DNA of 64,000 bases from Plectrocnemia conspersa (GCA_009617715.1 VTFK01000054.1:868001-932000), one strand, 5' to 3'. Positions 33,305 through 44,570 are shown, numbered from the stretch's first letter. Program-made: numbers and translations. Notes: generated by a model not told the origin, from the sequence alone.

Positions 33305-34794
33305 GCCTAACCAAAAGTTATACAAAGTGACTATCAACTATAAAAGCAGTTTAAAAACTACTATTTAATCTAATGATAAGGTTTACGTGGTCCTATAGTA
33401 AAAAACTAAAACTAGTTTTTTATTATCAAGAATTTATTATTAAAAATCCAGTCGAAATTTACCTGTTCAACTAGTTTGTGTTAAGTGCTTCCTTTATTAC
33501 GTTGAATAGATAGCACTTTCCTATCTATCAAGTCAATGATTAGAATACATATATAGTTTTAAAAAAATAGCAGAGTTTTGAACCAAATAAAATATTAGTT
33601 CCGGAAAACTCCATTAGTAGCGCTGTAGTCGCGGAAAATAGTAAAGGAAAAACTTAGTATGCAAATATATCGCAATTAGAATTGATATTTTCGAATATTT
33701 TTTTATAAATTAAAAGCAGCAGTATAAAAATAATTTTTAATAATGAATAACAGTTAAAATATTTCAGTCACGAAATTAGCAATTTTCACAAATATTTCAA
33801 GTTAATAAATAGTTTTATAAATTATAAAAATGATTTTATATCACATCTACATCATTTAACAGAAAAACAAGCCTTACAAGTTCTGACTCCAATGAAAATG
33901 TTAAATTAATTACTAACTTTTTAATGAAAGATACATGTAAATCGTTTTAATTCTTCATTATCATGAAAAATAATAAAGGAGTGTAAAATTACAATCGAAG
34001 GACCTAAAAATTAAAACATCTTACATGCTATCTTTTTTTCAAGCTCAAAAATGCTAAAAGCGTTTCTGAAAGATATGAGAAACAAGCCTGAATATCAAAA
34101 TAAAAACTATTTAGTGTTACAGGTCAATAAGAAAAATAGATAAATAATACCAGAAAAAAACGACAGAAAATCATAGTAAGATAGAAATTTTACTGAAAAA
34201 TATTATTGTAATGTGTAAATATAATACATAGATATTCTTAGTCAAACGATAACTGGTTTGTTTGCATATATAATAAATAATCGAGGCAATCCTTGAGACG
34301 TAGACCACGGTATTAAATTTTCATTTATAAATCAATGTTACAAAAATATTTAACCGTGCGGTTTTCATTCAGTAAAATATCAAAAATAATCTTACACGTT
34401 AACACATATGTAAAAATATTTAGTTTCAGAGTCGGAGTCGTGGATTTATTGCATTTTGAGCGGAGTCGGAGTCATCAAAAATCAGACGACTCCCGACTGA
34501 TTATTTTATTATTTTAATCCATCAGTTATTCCATTATCAAAAAAGTTAAGAAATGTGATAATTTTAGGTATATATGCTATCTTTTATTGTTTATCTTAAT
34601 GTGTTTCATTTAATTATATTTAAGTACTTTTATTTTTGATCATTGTGGTCGTTCTTTAATAAATAAAATAAATAAATAAACTCTCTGTGGTTCGCATTGT
34701 CCTAGCTAAAAATCCAGAGGCCTCCAGCTGAGGTGTAAAACCATAGGAATTTGCATCTCTAAATAAAGACAATTATCTTAGTCTTTTAGAACTA
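33305..34794. other. AT-rich intergenic stretch
   Basis: No gene or recognisable transposon is seen. A gagtcggagtc repeat lies at about 34430-34470. Confidence 0.4.
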
Positions 34795-35320
34795 GTAGCA
34801 AAATTCGATCCATTTTAACATGCTTTTATCAATCAGTATGTAAATTCACATCACGAATTCAGGTCCTTCTTATTTGTCAAAAACCATATGAGAGAAAATT
34901 ATTCAACTCATGGCAAAAAGTTAAGAACATAATTGTGGCTATTCAAGCTTCTCTGTGTATTCCACTTCTGACATTTCACATAATTATCAGATATGTAACA
35001 CCTGAAAACGGTTTACCAAATGAGAGATTTTTATCTTTCTTTGAACTAAAAGATCACTCAGGGGAAAGCATGGTTGATTTAGTGTTTAACTATCTAGTTA
35101 CTGAGCTCAATGTTAACCACACAGAATGCTAAAGGCAGTCTTACGACAATGCAGCTAACATGGCTGGGAAATATTATAGTAATTAGCAAAAAATCATCGA
35201 AATAATCAAATTTGCAAGATTCATTCCATGCACTGATTGGTCTCTCTATATGTTTTTATTGTTTTACTGTTTTAGCGTTATCGATGAAATTTATATATTT
35301 TTTCAACATGTACTAAAATC
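34795..35320 (+). pseudogene. hAT transposase remnant (ZMYM1-like type)
   Basis: Plus-strand frames read IIRYVTPENGLPNERFLSFF, then ELKDHSGESMVDLVFNYLV, then QSYDNAANMAGKYY and FARFIPCTDWSLYMF. These match the middle of ZMYM1-like hAT transposases (erosion of the family's RGQSYDNASNMSGKY motif). Stops and frameshifts make it inactive. Confidence 0.7.
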
Positions 35321-36849
35321 GAGAAATTAAGAAACTCTAGTTCTAACATATTAACAACCAACCAACATATGAAAATTGGAAATTATGCTAAATAATCGCC
35401 GAATTCCTGCTTGTGAAATTGCTGAAGATTTTTTTATCTCGTACGGTTTATGCGAACAAGCTTTACAGCCCTGAATATTCAAGGCTCGTCTCTAATGAGG
35501 AGAGGGCAGACACTGGCAGATTCGGCCCGCTTGGCAGACGCGCCTCCGCCGACAGACGCGAAGATACGGCCTGAGACTCCCAAACACGATCATCGCACCA
35601 AGAGGAACTGACCTCTAAACACTGTCACTGCCACCTATAAGACCCCTGATGATTTTACACGGACATCATCCCTGCGCAAGCTTCTCCACCACTGCTCGGA
35701 GAAAACGATACTCGCCCATCATAGTAACTCGCAATATATGTAATATAAACTAATAAATTATTACTAGTATACCTCCGTCTTACTTGCTGCGAAGTCACGC
35801 CCCTTAAGGTTACCAAACCTTAAAATAATTTATTTTATATGAGTCATTTATTTTTTATTATATATTATACTTACAATCATAGTATATAATTTATTTATAT
35901 AGTCTATTATTTACTGTATTAAATTTATCTTTATGCTTCATAGAGATAAATTAAATACAGTAAATAAGCATTGTAAATATATTTAAAAAAATAAAAGAAG
36001 TGTAATTAAAATAAAAAACTAAACAAATAAATGTGTTGTTAAAATAATACAATAAACAATTTAAATAATAGTATTTTTATATATAAATAGTATTAGAGCA
36101 TCGAGTGTCTCTTCGTTTAGTCTGGATCTGGAAGTTTGGTGTCCAGGCCGCCTGCTGCTGAGAAAGTTGAAGGTACTGTCATTGTCATATTTGTATACCA
36201 CGTGAAACGCCATTTTCAAATAAGATCACTTTTTTTTTTGTTGTTGCGGACAAAAGGCATGTGTCATTTTGAACTTTCGGTTAGCATATCATCAAGCTTT
36301 TTGTTATTGTTTCATGTAATTGCTCTTTCATCGTCCTTTGTTCAACTGATGAGGAGTGTGGTGAGATGACTATGCTTGCTCATGGTCTTCTGTTAACCTT
36401 TCCATTAATTTTATAATTGACTGCCTTAACGTTTTACGAGTTGTTACAGGGAAAATTATATCAATATTAATTTCATCAAACGATTTGGAATTTAATAAAT
36501 ATGTAATCGTATCCGTTAAATCTATTCGCTTTCGTTTTTCTATATGTTTTTTTTATAGCAATTTACATATCTGAGCAGAATTAAACTCGGTCAATTGCCT
36601 GAAAATTTAAGAATTGAGTCGGCAAAGTGCTTCTGTAGCTAATTTTAGAGGTTTCAAAACTTCTATAATTTTCGCACTTTTTTTAAATCATTTTCATTGA
36701 ACGTTACCGATAAATTGTTTTAAGTCTATTTGCATTTTTTGTATACTTGTTTTTAAAAAAATAAATCGCTCCTGCATAATTTAAAGACTATTCCATCTGG
36801 TTTTACAGTCTAATATAAATGAAAGATATTTCACTTATATTTGTAAAAT
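35321..36849. other. Intergenic stretch with a G+C-richer patch
   Basis: The patch 35490-35720 (about 50% G+C, e.g. ttcggcccgcttggcag) looks like LTR or transposon DNA, but I cannot assign it. The rest is AT-rich; it may include more of the hAT remnants on either side. Confidence 0.35.
35909..35965. repeat. 22-bp near-perfect hairpin
   Basis: The arms at 35909-35930 (atttactgtattaaatt...) and 35944-35965 are complementary at 21 of 22 positions around a 13-base loop. Confidence 0.65.
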
Positions 36850-37640
36850 GGCATCATTTTTAATGGGTGATCTTTTAATTAATATCACGAATTTTCTCAC
36901 CATTTATATCTTCGAAGTAATTGTTTTTGATGATCAATCAATTATCAAAAATCCTATTCCTTTTAGGTATATACCTACATCGGTGAATTTATATTCATCA
37001 TCTTCTTTCAAGCATGATACCGAAGGTTGAATTGGAATAATTTTGTAAATAACTTCAGAAACAGCTAGGTGAATTCCATGAGTGATACATAAGTGATACA
37101 TTATTACGAATGAGTGTGTGTGAGTACTGCAGTAATGCCAACTTAATAATGGAGTATATCCATATTTTATTGATTTTTGATGTTATTTATTATCTATGAG
37201 CATATGTACACGTGCACCGAACGTTACAATTTTTTTATACACGCCAATTCCAATTTTGTTAATAAAAAAATCAATACCAAAAGTTTCGGGATTATATTTT
37301 CTGATCCCGAGATTGATAGGTATTGAAAATCGTCCTGGATCCCGAGATTGGATATCCTAGTCCTCACCAACCCGGTTTCTTTTCACACATAAATTTCGCT
37401 AGATCTCTTTCTAATTCAAAAACTCTTGATAAGACTTTGTCTCTTGACAACCAACGTATATCGGCATGTAAGATAATTTCGTGTTCAGCCTCCATGTTAT
37501 CACATAGTGCAGCGAATTGGTTTATATTTAAAGCATTTTCTTTTAAAATAATTCATAATTTTTATAACTTCTATTGGAATTTTCTTGGTGGCAACTTTTT
37601 CGAGATGTATGAAATAATGAGCTTACTTGCATATTGTTTT
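36850..37640 (-). pseudogene. hAT transposase remnant, minus strand
   Basis: Minus-strand frames read LNINQFAALCDNMEAEHEII, then LHADIRWLSRDKVLSRVFEL at about 37330-37600, and HLCITHGIHLAVSEVIYKII at about 37010-37110. These are the WLSRGKVLxRVFEL and HGIHLAV motifs of BED-type hAT transposases. The two blocks are not in the usual order along the strand, so rearrangement or two copies is likely. The frames are broken. Confidence 0.65.
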
Positions 37641-38012
37641 TATTTGTGAAATCACTTAAGAATTTTGCCCTTTTGAACAAATTTTAAATATAGCCCACAT
37701 TTATTAATAAAAACGCGCATAACTTTAAATATTTCAAAACAAATGGCATTTTTTATTAGTTTTGAAAAAAATATTCTTCTTTAAAGTCGTCTTCGTATTA
37801 TAATCTCACATATACCATCAGAATTGCCGAGTTAGCAATATCTTTACTTTCATCCAGCTGTAAAGAAAAACACGCTATTTTAATCTGATCTTCCATACCA
37901 TGAGACATATCATCAATACGTCAAACTTTAGTGGTATTTGAAATAGGTACTTGAGATACTTTTTTCGCCGCTGGTTCACCCAACATTCTGCGATGATCGT
38001 CTCACCGATTAT
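37641..38012. other. Unassigned AT-rich stretch between transposon remnants
   Basis: No clear coding similarity; it may be decayed hAT sequence. Confidence 0.3.
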
Positions 38013-38870
38013 ATCAGAGACATTGTTTGGGAAAGGGGAGGTGGGGGACATTTGCCCCCCTAAAAAAAATAATCACTGTTTGGCCAATTTTTGACGTCTC
38101 TGATTCTAAACCGGAATTTTTTGGGTTATCCCTCGAAGAAAATCTAAAAAAACAATCACGAATCTATCCCGAAAATATTTTTTTAAATATGTCATTTCAG
38201 TGAAATCACACCGGAACAAATTTTCACCGGTAGATACATATTTTTACCAGTGAAATTATAATTTATCTGGCAGGTGCTAGTAAAATTATATGATTTCAAC
38301 TTTCCCATAAGTAGTAATATATACATTTACACACGGATATGTGTAGTTTTCAATGAAAATATATTTTCACCAGTATATTTCTACTAGCGAAAATGTAATT
38401 TAACTGATAGGCGCTAGTAAAATTATATGTTTCTCTAAAATGTATATGAAACTCAATTTAACAGATGCGAAGCATCCGTTTGCTGTTCAAACCCAAACCT
38501 AACCCAATTAAAGTTCTAAAATGAATCATAGTTTTAGAACCTTTATTAGGTCAATTCCAAAATATTTCTCTCAGGGGAAAATAAGCGGAAGAAAAGTACA
38601 AACAGATGTCGTATCTCGCATATTGCTTCACATTTTGTCTGCACTTTGATATTACACTATGTTTTAAAAATATAATAGCTATCCTTACCAATATTAATAT
38701 AGACTTCTGATATGATAGTATTAGTCAAAATGTATTCAAACCGAATTTTGGTCAATGGGAGGATGCAAAAACAATTATCATTGTCAAAAATTCACGTCAA
38801 AAGCAATAAAATCGTGTCGGCTCCGTCGCAGTGGGAACGCTCGGTAACGAGCGTTTCCTCTGCGAGGTCT
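38013..38870. mobile_element. Foldback family, left arm plus centre
   Basis: It runs from cagagacattgtttggg through gggggacatttgcccccc, caggtgctagtaaaatt and ttcaaacccaaacct to the centre gggaacgctcggtaacgagcg (about 38833-38853). It then stops without the second arm. It matches the left half of the 17.2-kb copy in order. Confidence 0.75.
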
Positions 38871-39062
38871 TTTCGATGATAAAGCGTTTTCATTTATATC
38901 TCCATTTTTTAATTCCAATAAATTTACAATACAATACGTTTAAAAAATATTTTATATAATAAAACTTTGAGCACAAGATAATTTAATTTCTTTAAAAATA
39001 ATTCGTAACGATTCTCAAACGAGAAAAGTTTTATTTCTGTTTTTTGACTTATGTTCCACGGA

Positions 39063-39250
39063 CTAGAAACGAATGGCTCGCGAGCCAAACTTTTGGTAAC
39101 ACTGTCCTAGAAAGTCGTGATCGCGTTCCTTATTCTTGACCGTCAAGGTTAGAACGTTAAGGACGCTACTTTTGCTTCTCAACGAGCCATAAAGCTTCTC
39201 AACTAGCTTGCCAAACACGGACATGTTTTTGGCGATAGCTATGAGAAGCT
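39063..39250 (-). CDS. Candidate 3' exon running into a transposon end
   Basis: Just right of 39250 the minus strand has a good acceptor (TATATTCTTTTTTCAG). The frame from it reads LLIAIAKNMSVFGKLVEKLY, then GSLRSKSSVLNVLTLTVKNK, to a stop at 39063. The last 14 codons overlap a sequence that looks like an hAT terminal repeat (CAGTGTTACCAAAAGTTTGG on the minus strand, starting at 39104), so the original exon may have been interrupted. I do not recognise the protein and see no partner exon. It may be chance. Confidence 0.25.
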
Positions 39251-39439
39251 GAAAAAAGAATATAGGATTGTGCTCATCTATGTGCACTATAATTATTATG
39301 TTTTAATGTTTATCTTTTAATTCTTGTTTGTATGACACATTGGGGAAACCTGTCAAGACATAGTGTTAATAATTTATTTGATTCATCAGAATTGATATAT
39401 GGCCATATACAGTATATCGAAATTTTCTGTCAGAACAGC
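39251..39439. other. AT-rich gap
   Basis: No feature is seen other than sequence leading into the hAT remnant. Confidence 0.3.
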
Positions 39440-40089
39440 TACGAAGATTTCAAAATTCTTAAAGGAAATAGAACTGGAGGAAGTACAACATTTATAAGCT
39501 TTTTTGCTTGATTTTCACTATTCTAGTCAGTACTTCAACGGTCGAACGTACCTTCTCATGTTTGAAACGCATAAAAATCTCAGTTTTTAATACTAAGGGT
39601 GAAGACGGACTTTACACGCTTTTACTAGTGTTGAAAGAAAAAGACTTACTTGAAAAAAATAGAAAGGATTGTCTACGTATATAATTTAATTATTTTAAAA
39701 ATTCATGTAATTAGTTTTAATTTAATCAATCGTACTATTTATTAATGAAATCTTATAGGTTATTTAAATTGGTTATTGTATTTTTAATAGAACATGCTTG
39801 TTCCAATATTTTTTCATAATTTTGACTGATAGTTAAAACTTACTTGTATGTATTAAATATTTCTGATTGACTTACCCAGTTGGTACAGATTTACCCCGTT
39901 GTATCGCATAGTATTTAAATCTGCCAGGCTACAATGTATGATTTAAAATAAATAAATGTTTGGTTGAAATAGATAAATATTATATAATAAATATAAATGT
40001 GAAATTCGCATATCTTATATGCTACCTAAATTTTTTATATATTTTTTTTATACCTAGTCTCCTGTTTTAAAAATCACGGCACGCCACTG
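39440..40089 (+). mobile_element. hAT element, C-terminal transposase remnant and right end
   Basis: Plus-strand VSTSTVERTFSCLKRIKISV, then FNTKGEDGLYTLLLVLKEKDLL, is a hAT dimerisation domain (39525-39665). The element ends at 40089 with cacggcacgccactg, the complement of the common hAT terminal repeat CAGTGGCGTGCCGTG. A SINE tail (39840-39960) sits inside it. The left end was not found. Confidence 0.7.
39840..39960 (+). repeat. SINE tail fragment
   Basis: The segments ctgattgacttaccca, gttggtacagatttaccc and atctgccaggcta match the 3' parts of the SINE copies at 41.2 and 51.5 kb. Confidence 0.65.
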
Positions 40090-40400
40090 AATGCGACCTA
40101 TGAACTTTTTACGCAAAATATCCAACATCCAAAAGATGCGAGGCAAGTTTAGCCGTCTTATTGGAACCACATGTCTTCCACATCAATATCTTTGATTTCG
40201 TGCCAAAAATAATCAGTTATCATGCGCCTATAGCGCTCACCTTTGACTGTTACAGTCCGATCTTCATCGTTTTCAATAAAAATTCGTCTCAATGACGCTT
40301 GTCACTTCTTGGACTTGTAATGACCTCTCGTGAATCACATGAAGATTTTCCTCGCTCCATATGTGTGAATTTGCTGCGAACGCCGACGAATCGACACTTC
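40090..40400 (-). pseudogene. mariner-like (DDE-type) transposase remnant
   Basis: Minus-strand frames read HIWSEENLHVIHERSLQVQE, then RTVTVKGERYRRMITDYFWH, then EIKDIDVEDMWFQ, a stop in place of the next residue, then DG. This is the WSEENPHV ... DIWFQQDGA region common in insect mariner-like elements. It is broken by stops and cut at 40089 by the hAT end, so the hAT appears to have landed in it. Confidence 0.75.
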
Positions 40401-40954
40401 TGGGTTTTATCTACGTAGGACGAATAAATTTGATGCATACAATTCGAAAGTCTCTTCCATTTTTTCGTACAGAATGAAATTTTTTCCGTAGAAACGATTC
40501 GTACAGAATTGTTTTTCAGTAAAGGAATTGCTAAATTTTAACGCGTTAAGCAGTGGTTAAGCAAACCATTTCGTTAATATGTTGTTACAAACTAATATGT
40601 TGTTACAAACTAACATTTGACACTTTTAACAAGCGTGATTATTGACAGCTGTCTGATTTACAGTGCTGCTAATATTGAAAACTCGAATAGGATTATCCTG
40701 TACGACACGTTTATATATTATATATTTTTTATAAATTATTTTTTTACACCAATTTTAACCGCCTCATAAATCTGCCCCCTCCCCTAGATCTGGGCCTGGT
40801 GGTTCAATGACCCCGCGAGCACTAATTTCATGCTAGTGTGTCCCATATTCAAAACATGTCACATATTAAAATTATTATATTATAAATTGTTAGAACACGA
40901 AAATTATTAGATAAAATTATAATAATAATAGATTTATGAAAACATAAGAGACGA
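40401..40954. other. Remainder of the mariner-like region and AT-rich gap
   Basis: The stretch 40401-40680 may include more of the mariner-like element (catttcgttaatatgttgttacaaac is partly repeated in tandem at 40577-40612). No gene is seen. Confidence 0.35.
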
Positions 40955-41255
40955 TTAAGTGCGGAATAGCGTAATCCGTAACGTCTCAGATTAGTAACTC
41001 TGAGGTTTGCGGGTTCAATACTTGGTAGCGACACTCGAATTTTTATTTATAAGAATGCGCTATTATTAAAAAAAAAAACCGGCACCAGCTGCAGTGATAT
41101 CTATTGATTATAAATTGTATAGCATATACTAATTTATAATGAATAATATAGAAGTCACCGATTCCCAGACTTTTAGTCTAGTGGTTAATACTTACTTGTA
41201 GATATTCATTATGTCTGATTGACTTACTCAGTTGGTCCAGATTTTCCGCTAAAAA
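40955..41255 (+). mobile_element. tRNA-derived SINE, copy 1
   Basis: The head looks like a tRNA: A-box-like aatagcgtaatccgt, a possible anticodon stem ctcag/ctgag, and B box GGTTCAATAC at 41012-41021. The body (gatatctattgattata) and tail (tctagtggttaa, cagttggtccagatttt) match the copy at 51.3 kb. It is not a functional tRNA, because the acceptor stem does not pair. Confidence 0.7.
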
Positions 41256-41564
41256 ATAAATAGAAAAAGTATGCACAAGACATAGAATTAGTTAGTTTAT
41301 GTACAACATACATATGAAAAACGAGCTACTTTACAAACATGTACTATATAGTACATTTACATAGAGACATTTCTATGTTCTGTATTGATACAGAATAAAC
41401 AGAAGTGGGGTTGATCCTCACACCCCCCACAGTATGTCAGCAACTTCGGTGGTTTTGTGTTTCGCAAATTTTCATCCAAACTTAGAATTGGAGCACATAG
41501 CACAATTACGCTTTTCAAGCTAGAACATTTTTTTCAATAAGTCATGGCTGATTTAAAACCATTT
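41256..41564. other. Gap between SINE and piggyBac remnant
   Basis: It includes ctcacaccccccacag near 41420; it may be transposon flank. No gene is seen. Confidence 0.3.
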
Positions 41565-42111
41565 TAGTTATTACTGAAGTTGATGGCTCTAAAAAATCTT
41601 TGCACGACGTAAGATAACGCGAGCTCTTTCCGAAACTCCACAATGGTATTTTTTTCTTTTGATACGTTTTTTAGCATAACAAAAGAATTTACTATTTAAA
41701 TAATAAAAATGAGCTCGATTGCCAATTTGTTTTTCGAAGCGGGCTGCAATACACTGTCATCTTGTCCGATAAATCTACCGCTGCTTTGCCTTGATTGAAA
41801 TCGTGGATTATTATCGGTTTTTCAAACAGATTACCTATTTTATTGTCTTTTGTAAAGAGTATAATGACATCTCGCATGTCTCTTCATTTCAAAATAGTTA
41901 GGTCTTTTATATTTTGCTTGGCAGCTATTTCGCCTCGATTCAATTTTTGTTTGGTTATTTCTTTCGGCAATCCTCTCCGATCAATTCTAATTGTTCCAAG
42001 TAAATGTGTGTCTTCAGCCAATAGTTTATTAGCTAAATCCAAACACGCGTACCAGTTATCGGTACATATTGTATGGACTTTATGAAGTATTGGCTGCGAA
42101 AGTATCATCAC
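41565..42111 (-). pseudogene. piggyBac transposase, C-terminal remnant
   Basis: On the minus strand: ICTDNWYACLDLANKLLAED, THLLGTIRIDRRGLPKEITK, GEIAAKQNIKDLTILKWK, then after a frameshift RDVIILFTKDNK, KPIIIHDFNQGKAAVDLSDK and YCSPLRKTNW, and finally TIVEFRKELALS. This is the piggyBac family order from the conserved TDN(W/F)Y aspartate block to the C-terminal helix. Frameshifts and lack of the N-terminal half make it inactive. A TTAA-flanked MITE in this window (6.9 kb) shows the superfamily was once mobile here. Confidence 0.85.
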
Positions 42112-42319
42112 TACATGTGTTGACTTAAAAAATCAACTATAGTTTATCATCTCTATATATAAATATATCATATACAACAAAATTTGTAATTTGCAAAAAA
42201 GCTCAATAGCTCTTTTTTCAAAATTATGCGTGGCACGATACGTGATTTAATAAGCTCGATTAAACGCCACTTACAAATATTATTAAATAAAATTTAATTA
42301 ACGAAAGAGATATAACAAA
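42112..42319. other. Upstream flank of the GC island
   Basis: AT-rich with no feature seen. Confidence 0.35.
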
Positions 42320-42648
42320 TAGTGTCGGAAAGCTCTCTCGGTAGCGAGAGCTTTCCCGGTTACAAAAGCGGCGGCGCTTCGGCGCATCCCTAGGGTCGAT
42401 CGGAAAAGCGTCCGCCTCGGCGCGGTAATCGGGCGCGCGCGTCGATTTGGGGGCTGCGCGCGCAGGTGCGCGGGCCTCGTGCGCATACGCTCGGCGCGTT
42501 TCGGAGGCGCGGGCCGCAGTCGGCGCCGGCAGCGGGCGCGGCTGGCGGCTGGCTAGCGGCTGGCTGGCTGGCCACTGGCCACTGCCCCCGTACGCGCGAC
42601 GCCGTGCACCGACACACCGCCATGCCCGCCCTCTGATATGCCACAGCC
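42320..42648 (+). promoter_or_regulatory. GC-rich promoter island and 5' leader of the C1-domain gene
   Basis: G+C content jumps abruptly over about 330 bases with many CpG, in a genome otherwise very AT-rich. At 42327-42356 there is an 11-bp perfect palindrome (ggaaagctctc / gagagctttcc, eight-base loop). There is no TATA box. Two upstream ATGs precede the main start: one at 42622 with a 4-codon frame ending in TGA at 42636, and one at 42638 in another frame that overlaps the coding start. Both could dampen translation. Confidence 0.6.
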
Positions 42649-42787
42649 ATGGCGGTCGCGCCCTCCGCCGACGAGCTGGCCGCGCGCGGACACTGCTTCG
42701 CCAAGAAGACCTTCCACAAGCCCACCTACTGCCACCACTGCTCGGACCTGCTCTGGGGGCTCATCGGCCAGGGGTACAGCTGCGAAG
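42649..42787 (+). CDS. C1-domain protein, first coding exon (probably diacylglycerol kinase theta)
   Basis: The ATG at 42649 has a near-ideal context (CACAGCCATGG). The exon encodes 46 residues and ends at a donor (AAG|GTGCGA) in phase 1. Residues 15-45 begin a C1 zinc-binding domain: H15-x12-C28-x2-C31-x13-C45, with PTYCHHC and LLWGLIGQGYSCE. The rest of the domain must be on the next exon, starting with V or a similar residue and C-x2. C1 domains bind diacylglycerol or phorbol ester, or act as protein-binding zinc folds. The run KKTFHKPTYCHHCSDLLWG is closest in my memory to the first C1 domain of insect diacylglycerol kinase theta, which turns diacylglycerol into phosphatidic acid; other C1 proteins are possible. 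No further exon is visible to the right. Confidence 0.75.
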
Positions 42788-42889
42788 GTGCGACCCTTTT
42801 TCTTCATTTTATACGCACCCCCTCCACCCTTCTTCCAAAATATGCGTAGCGAATTAAAATGGCGTATCCCGAGTCCATCGCTTACAATA

Positions 42890-44130
42890 AACCAGGCGCT
42901 AAGTGCCCTCGACTAAATTTCCTTTAAATGCTATCAATATCTACATAGAACGCAGCACGAGGGAATCCTTTCATATAAATAATATTTTTTATTCAATTAT
43001 CAATTGAAACGGCGTTGGGTGTAACTCCATTTTTTAGCTTTAATAGAAAAAGAGGCACTAAGTGCAATCAAATTATAAAAATTCGCCTAAAATAAAAAAA
43101 AGTACTGAGTGCCATAATTATGTATTTTTTATATGTATTATATATCTAGATATGTACTAAAGGGGTACTACTATAAATTGATGCGGCCGCTAGGGTATAT
43201 ACGAATAGCACAAGGAAAAACATATAGGCATGTCGTTAGATGTAATTTCGCTTGAAATAAAGCAGGTCCTAAGTGCCATAAATTTACTTTCACACAGATC
43301 TGTGAGCACTAAAGATAAAAAATATAGAATCAGGACATAACACAATTTCAAAAGGCACAGACTACTTTTTCTGATTTTTTTCCTGATCTACCAGAAATAC
43401 GGCATTAGTTGTTATGCATTAGCTGGTATCATTTAACATGAATCAAGCACTATATGGCATAAACTTGTTTTTGTCTATACATATGTAGATAAAATGCTAC
43501 AGGGGTACTTCCATAACTCGGCGGGATCGCTCGAGTCTGCGTAGCAGTAGAGCGTAGCTCAAGAAAAAACGCACTAATGCCTTTTTTATAAGTGCTCGAT
43601 TTACCTCCTGTTTTTTTTATATTTTTATATGAGCTGCTCTAGCTTCACTTAAAATAAAGAAAGTGCCATAAACATGTATTTTTGTATATGTACTATAGGG
43701 GTACTCCTATAAATTGAAGCGGTCGCTAAAATATCTGCGAATAATACAATATCAAACATATAAGCAAGATTTTGAAAAAAATCACTAAAACTCCCTTGAA
43801 AAAAATCACTAAAAATTGAACAAGCCCTAAGTTTCATAAACTTATTTTCACACATATATTGATAAGTATCAAAGCTATAAATACAGAATCACAGCAGTTT
43901 TTGCGTATAGCTTTATCTGCTTTTCCTAATTTTAGTGATATCTGCAAAAAGTACTTCTAAATACATATCTTGTTTGCCTAAAAGCCATAAGCTTGTTTGT
44001 ATCGATAAATGCTACAGGGGTACTTCTACAATATAACTTGTCGAGATCACTCGAGTCTGCGTAGAGCGTAGCACAGGAAAAAACACGCTTAATGTCTCTG
44101 ATTCAACTAAGTGCCCGATTTACTTTTTAT
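42890..44130. repeat. Degenerate tandem array in the putative kinase intron
   Basis: Two related halves of about 530 bases (about 43100-43620 and 43650-44130) repeat blocks in the same order: agtgccataa, a ggggtact(a/c)ctataaatt block with g(a/t)agcgg(c/t)cgct, and a gctacaggggtacttc block with cactcgagtctgcgtag. Within each half the ggggtact block occurs twice, so the basic unit is about 260 bases. The taagtgcc motif recurs from about 42899 to 44125. Satellite-like origin is likely. Confidence 0.7.
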
Positions 44131-44387
44131 TTTTCATATTAGCAGCCTTTGTTCCAGTTAAAATTTAAATTAATAACGTACTTTATATTAATATGCCTCG
44201 ACTAATTTGTAACGGTGAGTAAGGTATCTATGAATAGCACGATAAAACTTCCCTCAAACAGTTTAACTTGGAATATGTTTTTTTTTCAAATAAAACATGT
44301 TAAATCTGTAATTCACTTTAATACCCCTCCCCCTCCCCTTCAAAATCATAAAGAAAAACTTTTATTTTATGTAAATTGTGCAATAAT
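44131..44387. other. AT-rich gap
   Basis: It includes a cccctccccctcccc run at 44323-44339 that may belong to the foldback family. Confidence 0.3.
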
Positions 44388-44570
44388 CAAGGACGTCATT
44401 TGGGAGCAGGTTGAAGCATTTGTCCAGAAAAATGCATTTAAATTAATGAAATGTTAAAAATTTTAATGAAATCGAAATACTAAAAAAAACGACCACTGCC
44501 TGGCCAACTTTTGCAATTCTAAACCAGAAATTTTCACGTTTCAAAAATTCTGTCCTAAAAATATAAATAG
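44388..44570. repeat. Foldback family, terminal fragment
   Basis: It starts aaggacgtcatttggga and continues with aatgaaatcgaaata, cgaccactgcctggcca and ttctaaaccagaaattt, the outer part of the family. Confidence 0.65.

Noticed and set aside
40965..41035. Possible tRNA gene
   Set aside because: The head is tRNA-like but the acceptor stem does not pair; it belongs to the SINE at 40955-41255.
42638..42916. 92-codon frame starting at the ATG at 42638
   Set aside because: It overlaps the C1-domain exon in another frame and has no family match; the 42649 frame carries the C1 motif and ends at a donor.
42890..44130. Regularly spaced repeats resembling a CRISPR array
   Set aside because: The spacers are related to each other and the units are about 260 bases, as in degenerate satellite DNA.
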